Shown: positions 57,690-64,000 of the stretch, in pieces
Position numbering within the stretch: the first letter of the stretch is position 1
Layout: every line of letters begins with the position of its first letter
The notes under the pieces: generated by a model
Told to the model about the DNA's origin: nothing
Database searches by the model: none
The model's input: the letters and a program-made list of their open reading frames with translations, nothing else
Origin: Glebionis coronaria
Lineage: Eukaryota > Streptophyta > Magnoliopsida > Asterales > Asteraceae
DNA: 64,000 bases
Assembly: GCA_025667525.1 (NCBI GenBank)
Contig: CM046878.1
Location: forward strand, 101,013,237 to 101,077,236
Direction of reading: 5' to 3'
Position numbers and translations under genes: made by a program

Positions 57690-59330
57690 AAAGACAATAA
57701 TTTCTTAATTCATTATCACTTGTGATATTTCAAGTGATAGTCAACATTTTATCAAAAAATGTTAATTTAATAGCTGAAATCTCAACATCTATCACTAGTG
57801 ATATTGCAGGTAACAATTATCAATTTATGAATTAAAACACATTAAATTTATCACCAGTGATATATCAAATACAAAAATTTCTTAATTCATTACCACTTCT
57901 GATATTTCAAGTGAAAGTCAGTATTTTATCAAAAAAAAATTAATTTAATAGCTGAAATCTCAACATCTATCACCAGTGATATTGCATGTAACAATCATCA
58001 ATTTATGAATTAAAACACATTAGAATTTATCACCAGTGATATATCAAATACAAAAATTTCTTAATTCATTATCACTTGTGATATTTCAAATGACACTCAA
58101 CATTTTATCAAAAAAATTGTTAATTTGATAGCTAAAATCTCAACATTTTATCATCTATCACTAGTGACAATGCAAGTAACAATAATCAATTCATAAATTT
58201 AAACACATAAGAATTTATCACCAGTGATACATCAAAGCAAAAAGTTTCTTAATTCATCATCACTTGTGATATTTCAAGTGATAGTCAACATTTTATCAAA
58301 AAAATTGTTACTTTAATAGTTGAAATTTCAAAATTTTATCATCTAACACTAGTGATATTGCAAGTAACCATCATAAATTTATAAATTAAAACACATTAAA
58401 ATTTATCACCAGTGATATATCAAGGAAAAAAATTTCTTAATTCATTATCACTTGTGATATTTCAAGTGACAGTCAACATTTTATCAAAAAAATATTATTT
58501 TAATAGCTGAAATCTCAAAATTTTATCATCTAACACTAGTGATATTCCAAGTAACAATAATCAATTTATAAACTAAAACACATTAGAATTTATCACGAGT
58601 GATGTATCAAAAACAAAAAAAAACCTTAATTCATTATCACTTGTGATATTTAAAGTGACAGTTAACATTTTATAAAAAAAATTGTTAATTTAATAGCTGA
58701 AATCTCGACATTTTATCATCTATCACAGCGATATTGGAAATAACAATCATCAAACTATGATTTAAAACACGTTAGAATTTATCACCAGTGATATATCAAA
58801 AACAAAAAAAAATTTAATTCATGATCACTTGTGATATTTCAAGTAACAGTCAACATTTTATCAAAAAAATTGTCAATTTAGTAGCTGAAATCTCAACATC
58901 TTATTATCTATCACTAGTGATATTGCAAGTAACAATCATCAGTTTATGAATTAAAATACATTAGAATTTATCACCAATGATATATCAAAGACAACAATTT
59001 TTTAATTCATTATCATTTGTGATATTTCAAGTGACAGTCAACACTAATTTTATCATACTTGTTAATTTAATAGCTGAAATGTCAACATTCTATCATCTAT
59101 CACTAGTGATATTGTAAGTAACAATCATAAATTTATGAATTAAAACACTGATATATCAAAGACAAATTTCTTAATTCATTATCACTTGTGAATTTTCAAG
59201 TGACAGTTAATATTTTAGCAAAAAAATTGTTAAATTAATAGCTGAAATCTCAACATTTTATCATCTATCACTAGTATCTCAACATTTTATTATCTATCAC
59301 TAGTGATAGATCAAGACTATAACTATCTCA
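57690..59330. repeat. Tandem repeat array, ~170-190-bp unit, about nine copies
   Basis: The motif TTCTTAATTCATTATCACTTGTGATATTTCAAGTGA-like recurs near 57701, 57879, 58058, 58246, 58433, 58624, 58812, 58999 and 59168. Each unit also holds the palindromes ATCACTAGTGAT and ATCACCAGTGAT. Confidence 0.93.
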
Positions 59331-60593
59331 ACCCATTATCACAAGTAATTACAACATTGAAGTCTGAACATGAAAAGACAGTTCACATGGATAAAAAATA
59401 ATATGGAACCAAAAATTGGGTTTACTTAGAGTAACATGCTTCTAGCAACAATAAACAGAAGTTACTGATGACACAATGAAAGACTAATGATGTATATCGA
59501 CACATTAAAGCCTAAAAAGTTACAATGAGCACACAAAAAAATGGATCAGCAATAGAAGACACTTGTTATATTTATGAAATATCGCAAGTAACATTAGACT
59601 TGTCATATGAAGAGGTAATAACGGCGGCATGTTATTTTAATTATATTTGGGTCGGGTTGGTTTGGTCCAAAATTTTATTCGAGTCAATCCGAGTACCGTA
59701 TATATTAGTGTCCGAGACATGGCTTTCCCATCCATTGAGACACGACGTTCCCATGCATCTTGAGTATTACCTGACAACTCTTACATGATTATTAATTTTC
59801 ACCAACTCATTATAACTATAAAGTTTAGACCTTTACTCCGTATAACATACCTCATTGGAGCACAGTTAGGCATTAGCGTGCTTATGGGATTTTGTTGACT
59901 AATAATGAGTATGCATACAAACAGCAACAATAGACACCATGGATTGAAAACACAAAATTTGAATACAACTAAAATATGTTGTTCGTAACAGTCGGTTACA
60001 GTGGGAATCCTTTAAGAAATACTTGTAAGCATACAATAACATTCATCAAGGTAGGAGTATATATATAGTATATATTTACTGATGTGCGATGTGATAGAAG
60101 TATATAAGCAAGTAATTAAAAGTGATAGTAATAAAAAGCAGCACATGCTCAGTTTTTCTTACTGTAGAGAAAATGTCAAGAAACATATGAGCAAAGTTTT
60201 ACTTACCGAATACTGGACTACAAAATACAAGGCTTAATATGCGTCAAGATTTCAAAAATAACAATTTTGCGACCTACGATATCTTCAGTAAGCGGGTCAT
60301 TACATTTAATCAAGAAAAATTAATCATAAAAACTTGCATTCTTCCATTTGGCATGGAGATTACGGTCTGCATACCCTTAATCCAAGTAAAACTCGAACAG
60401 CTCAGCATAAATTTCTTTCTTACGATGATAAAGATCAAATACATAGAAACTATGCTCGCGTGCAATTTTTAAAATCGACCACGCAACTTCACATCTTCTC
60501 TTTCCATCATGTGGATCATTCTAAACTATAAAATTTAAAAAAGAAAAGGTTACTACTCATCAGTTTGTCTATAGTCCCAAAGGAGTAAACACT
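59331..60593. other. M2 interior, unassigned
   Basis: AT-rich sequence. The 87-codon frame at 59525-59788 has no recognisable domain. It may be captured sequence. Confidence 0.4.
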
Positions 60594-60882
60594 TCAGTAC
60601 TCATTATCCTCACCGTCATCCTCCACACCACCTTCAGCACCAACCTTCTCACAAACCTTTTCCAAAGCCGCAAGATCTTCACGAGCTTCTGAAAATTCAC
60701 CTTCCTCTATGCTTTCACCAACATACTAGTGAACGAAACCGCTCTTTGCATACATAAGATCAAACTTGTTGTCAAAACGTGAAAAGACCTCTTCGACTGT
60801 TGTGTTAACCTTTTCAAAATCTTCCCCTGGTACGACTGTTGGGGGCTCGTAATTGATACCAAACTTGACACTAGTTGGGCAC
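60594..60882 (-). pseudogene. Captured alpha-tubulin last-exon fragment in M2
   Basis: On the minus strand this reads [38 protein letters not shown] then a stop, [23 protein letters not shown], and an acidic tail ending EDNEY plus TGA. That is the C-terminal region of plant alpha-tubulin. Lesions: the Trp codon after FVH is TAG, and about eight residues after EKV are missing. The upstream edge ...CCAG|G TGC preserves an intron acceptor splitting the Trp codon of the DWCPTG motif, so genomic DNA, not cDNA, was captured. Confidence 0.85.
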
Positions 60883-61148
60883 CTGGTTAAAGAAATACCA
60901 ATAAGTATTATCACGACATTGATGTTGCTTGCTTTATAAAGACATTATATAATGATTTATGACCACAAGAGATTTCTATGGTCAGCCGATGTCAATTAGT
61001 TCTGAACGAGGGAAGAAATTTAGTTCTTAATGGCTTTGTCTAATACAACATCTTGTGCATCGGGAGATCAAGATATATAAATTGATTCTCAGAAAGGTAT
61101 ATGATAAGAATATAAATAAAAAGAAATGAAGTATAAGAGATGAGTCAC

Positions 61149-61247
61149 CTTGACAACAAAAATATCTTTACACCGTTGTGCAACAACTCCAACTCCAATT
61201 GATTCTGGTAGATCCTTCATCAAATAGTGTGTTACTTTGACATCAAT
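61149..61247 (-). pseudogene. Possible captured exon (33 codons) in M2
   Basis: Bounded by GTGCAG before and GTGACT after on the minus strand, it reads IDVKVTHYLMKDLPESIGVG and on to CKDIFVVK without a stop. The protein family is not recognised. Confidence 0.45.
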
Positions 61248-62574
61248 CTGCACATGAAAATATCCTTTAATCCACCAAATAACTAACTGATTGAACTGGA
61301 TATCAGATGATAATAAAAAAATGAAAATCAAATTAATCATATTTGACATGATAAACTTAGATAAAGCAGAAAACTTTCCTATTAAGTCACAAAAATATGC
61401 TTATGAAACAGAAGCCGAAACAAACACCCCTATCTAATTCATGACGCAAGCACACCAAAAGGGTACTATTACTAGTTTCCACAAGTAATTCATTATCCTA
61501 GCACAACCGACCTGCATTTACATATACTATATTCCCAATAATTTTCAACTCCTCTCAAACAAAATACAGAGATCGGCACCTCCTATCACAATTTTAACTG
61601 CGTACATGTAATTTATTTAGGATATAAGTCATTAAGAGATTACTGAATATTCAATAAAGTATCAGCCCATCTACATATGTTTAAAGGATTGTTAGGTTTA
61701 AATCTTTCTCAAATAAGCACTTTGATAAGCAGGTCTCAACTTACTTAGCACCATGACATATTAAACGTTTTATCAGTTTGGGGAAGCATAGTAGTCTTAT
61801 CCACACTAGAAACATCTCCACTTCCTAATTCCTATAAACATATCAACTAATCCTATACACACTATTGCAAATAATCATCTCATAATCACATTCTCAAAAA
61901 TATCCCTCATAATCACATGTCTAACCTTAAGTCAAATAGTCAACTACCACAAAATCCCCAAAATTAAACGATTACTAGTATTATATAAGACAACCATATA
62001 TATATACTATACAGAAGTTAACCAAAATTAACACAAATCATACCTAATTCGTGCGGTAGAGGTACGATTGACGTCTTAATTTTTATCATCATAATCGATG
62101 ACTGAAGCTACAATGAGCTTCAAAATCATCAAGCGTCCTATCTCATAAGCCATCTTTCAATAAAACAAGAATGGAATTTACAATAGCAGGTTGATTTAAA
62201 TACAACCCAGAACCTAATCGATGATAATCGACAATCAATTAACAAAGAGGCGAAAATGATCGATCATTGTAAATGATAACAATGATGAAGATGAAGAAGG
62301 TGTAAATCAACCATATGTGTAACAGTTACGAGTAAAAAAAGTGTCCATGAATTGTGAAGGGAAATGGTTGTAACGGAAGCGGTTAGAGAAACACCGGTGA
62401 GAAAATAGAACAAATGAGAAAAAAAGAATTTTTTTTTATTTATATACGGACACAAAATTAGATTTAAATGAAAAATCTTAGATTAATATACACCGTTAAT
62501 CAAAAGAAAATAAAAGGTGAGGATTAGTCCCTTAGATTCCAATAAAAAAACAAGGATGTAAAATAACTTTTCTC
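61248..62574. other. M2 interior and right terminal repeat
   Basis: Mostly AT-rich. A minus-strand frame from an ATG near 62153 (MAYEIGRLMILKLIVASVIDYDDKN) and a donor-like GGTATG near 62040 could be another captured exon. The terminal repeat occupies about 62515-62574. Confidence 0.4.
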
Positions 62575-62584
62575 CTTACCCATA

Positions 62585-64000
62585 ATTGCAATAAAATAAA
62601 CAGACACGATTGATTGTTCCTTCCAAATCATACTTGGATCCCACACATAAATGATAACTCTTGAGTTGCCAACCCAAGGACTAAAAGCAAAATCAAAGGC
62701 GTAATTTCCCCAACACATCTCGATATTAAACAAATCTACATTTTCCATTTTTGTTTCTTGTAACGACCAAAATATACTTTACTCTTAAAACACAACTCCT
62801 TTACCCAAGCTTTTTTGGCCTTTGGGCAAGGCCTTGAACATTCAATGACAAAAAATTCATTGATTAAAATCCTACGCTCCTTGAGCCCCAATGATCTCTT
62901 CTATGTTTTTAATGCAACCCTCCATCTTGTATCCCATCATTTGTCCCACCTTTATCAATTCATCAATCAATTGTAGCATAGAAATGACCCGAACAAACAG
63001 ATGCTTCTACATTCTTGTATGAGGTTGTTTTTGACACTTTCATCTTACCTATTTCCTCTTTCTTCTTATATGACACTTCTGATTGCACTAATTTTCTCCC
63101 TATCTGAATTATTCATCATGTTTGAGTTAACTTCAAAATCATCCTGGGGGTAAATCTCAGAAGATACTTCAAATCACTATCCGATTGCACACATGTATTA
63201 CCATTCACATGCATTACCATTTACCTGTTACTTGTTCAGCAACTCTTAAATGTTAAATGTATCATCAGATTGTAATCATCTGATCGGTGTTTTTTAGCCT
63301 CCTTTTCATTATTTACACAATGTTCAGACTTAAAAAAATGTTCTCGTGTCTCTTCTACGTCACTTTATAATTCTAAATTAGTATCCTTGTTTATTTCTGC
63401 ATTCTTCCCATGTATATTCTCATCTATTGTTTCACCATAATATTCATTGTGGGTTTTTTTCCTCCGTAAACTATGGAACTCACCCAGTAACTTCTTTAGC
63501 ACGAACCCAATATACTTTTCCTTGATCTATTATTTTAAACGATTCAAAGATATTCTCTTCTAAAGTCTTCTTAATACATATTCTCTCCTTGTGCAAGTAT
63601 GATTCTCCCTTGTACTCCTCATACAACATTTTTACCCATCTCGAAGATATTCTACTGAATGTATTATGAGACTAAACAATTAATGGAACGCCCTCAATAT
63701 ATACCCATGTAACCCTCATCAATATTAAACGTCTTAGAAGCTTGTTGCAGTTTCGAGAACCATGATGCTACACCAACGTTTGTCAAGAAGTTGTCTTTTG
63801 TAGACTTCATGCGGATTTGAATCATCACAGAAAAGCCTCCCATATAACGAATAATTATGTTTTGAAAACCCTCTGTTGCTACTTTCACCTTTAAATTTGA
63901 CGTCGGATCAAATTCCTTCACTTTCCCCAATAACAATGATGAAATATCACTTTTTAATGTACAAGAGTCGTCAAGTACTAAAGCTGGTTTTTTCTCTTCT
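62585..64000 (-). mobile_element. Degenerate L1-2, segment 3: ORF2 start and ORF1, runs off the window
   Basis: Endonuclease N-terminus to the ORF2 start at 62860 (minus strand ATGAATTTTTTGTC, overlapping a TGA in ORF1 frame). Then ORF1 in reverse: the C-terminal MGYKMEGCIKNI-like block near 62920, and the conserved IIIRYMGGFSVMIQI ... ASWFSKLQQASK block at 63694-63936, homologous to L1-1 ORF1. Stops and frameshifts throughout. The 5' end and the left partner of its target duplication are outside. Confidence 0.85.

Larger units (their letters stand above)
55167..62574. mobile_element. Large Mutator-like element M2 (7.4 kb), Pack-MULE type
   Basis: Begins GAG and ends CTC, with a perfect 10-bp target duplication CTTACCCATA (55157-55166, 62575-62584) inside L1-2. 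The terminal inverted repeats are imperfect, about 55 bp, with the shared core GAATCTAAGGGACTAAT. The ends match M1. No transposase is seen. The cargo comprises a 2-kb CGCGAAAA-type repeat, a ~180-bp tandem repeat array, an alpha-tubulin fragment and a possible second captured exon. Carrying host gene pieces with introns makes it a Pack-MULE. Confidence 0.85.

Noticed and set aside
57690..59330. Regularly spaced palindromic repeats resembling a CRISPR array
   Set aside because: The unit is ~180 bp and the intervening sequence is repeated, not unique. This is a plant genome and no cas genes are present.
59525..59788. 87-codon ORF inside M2 as an accessory protein or transposase piece
   Set aside because: No MULE transposase motif or zinc finger is visible, and it is surrounded by non-coding AT-rich sequence.

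Overview
This is a stretch of a plant nuclear genome with very few genes. It is AT-rich and dominated by transposons. The one host gene family is a cytochrome P450 of the CYP79 type. The large Copia element with a long coiled-coil segment between Gag and protease resembles elements I associate with Asteraceae, especially Anthemideae such as Tanacetum, Artemisia and Chrysanthemum. That assignment is from memory, not from a search.

Left third (1-31 kb): a decayed tandem CYP79 cluster. One nearly complete two-exon copy (17168-18982) has a TATA box and canonical splice sites. A single in-frame stop at codon 96 is its only visible lesion. Four further units survive as exon-2, intron or flank remnants (1-276, 9340-9750, 16340-16890, 30264-30417). 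The flanks of these units are recognisably the same sequence, so the cluster grew by duplication of whole gene-plus-flank units and was then filled with transposons: a full-length L1 LINE with two intact ORFs and an 18-bp target duplication (278-5937), two Helitron-like copies (6994-8113), a TIR element with long (TAA)n/(TTA)n arms (10974-11746), an inverted-repeat insertion (about 12.87-14.36 kb), a complete Copia element C (19263-25493), and a small Mutator-like element M1 (26273-27923).

Right two thirds (30.4-64 kb): a Russian-doll nest. An old, degenerate L1 (L1-2) lies just behind the stop codon of the last CYP79 remnant and runs off the right edge. It is split by Copia element A (32058-53567) and by a 7.4-kb Mutator-like element M2 (55167-62574). 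Element A is itself split by a 3.1-kb solo-LTR-like insertion in its left LTR (32200-35288) and by a 12.2-kb Copia element B in its integrase region (38055-50257). Every junction has a target-site duplication that can be read directly, so the order of events follows from the sequence: L1-2, then A, then B and the solo LTR. M2 is also younger than L1-2. By eye the LTR pairs of A differ at about 6% and those of B at about 3%, which agrees with the nesting.

The only intact long reading frames are the two of L1-1. All other transposon coding regions carry stops or frameshifts. The most unusual content is M2, which combines a 2-kb CpG-rich, purine-skewed repeat, a ~180-bp palindrome-bearing tandem repeat, and a captured alpha-tubulin gene fragment with split-codon intron evidence. 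I saw no tRNA, rRNA, CRISPR or bacterial-type features.
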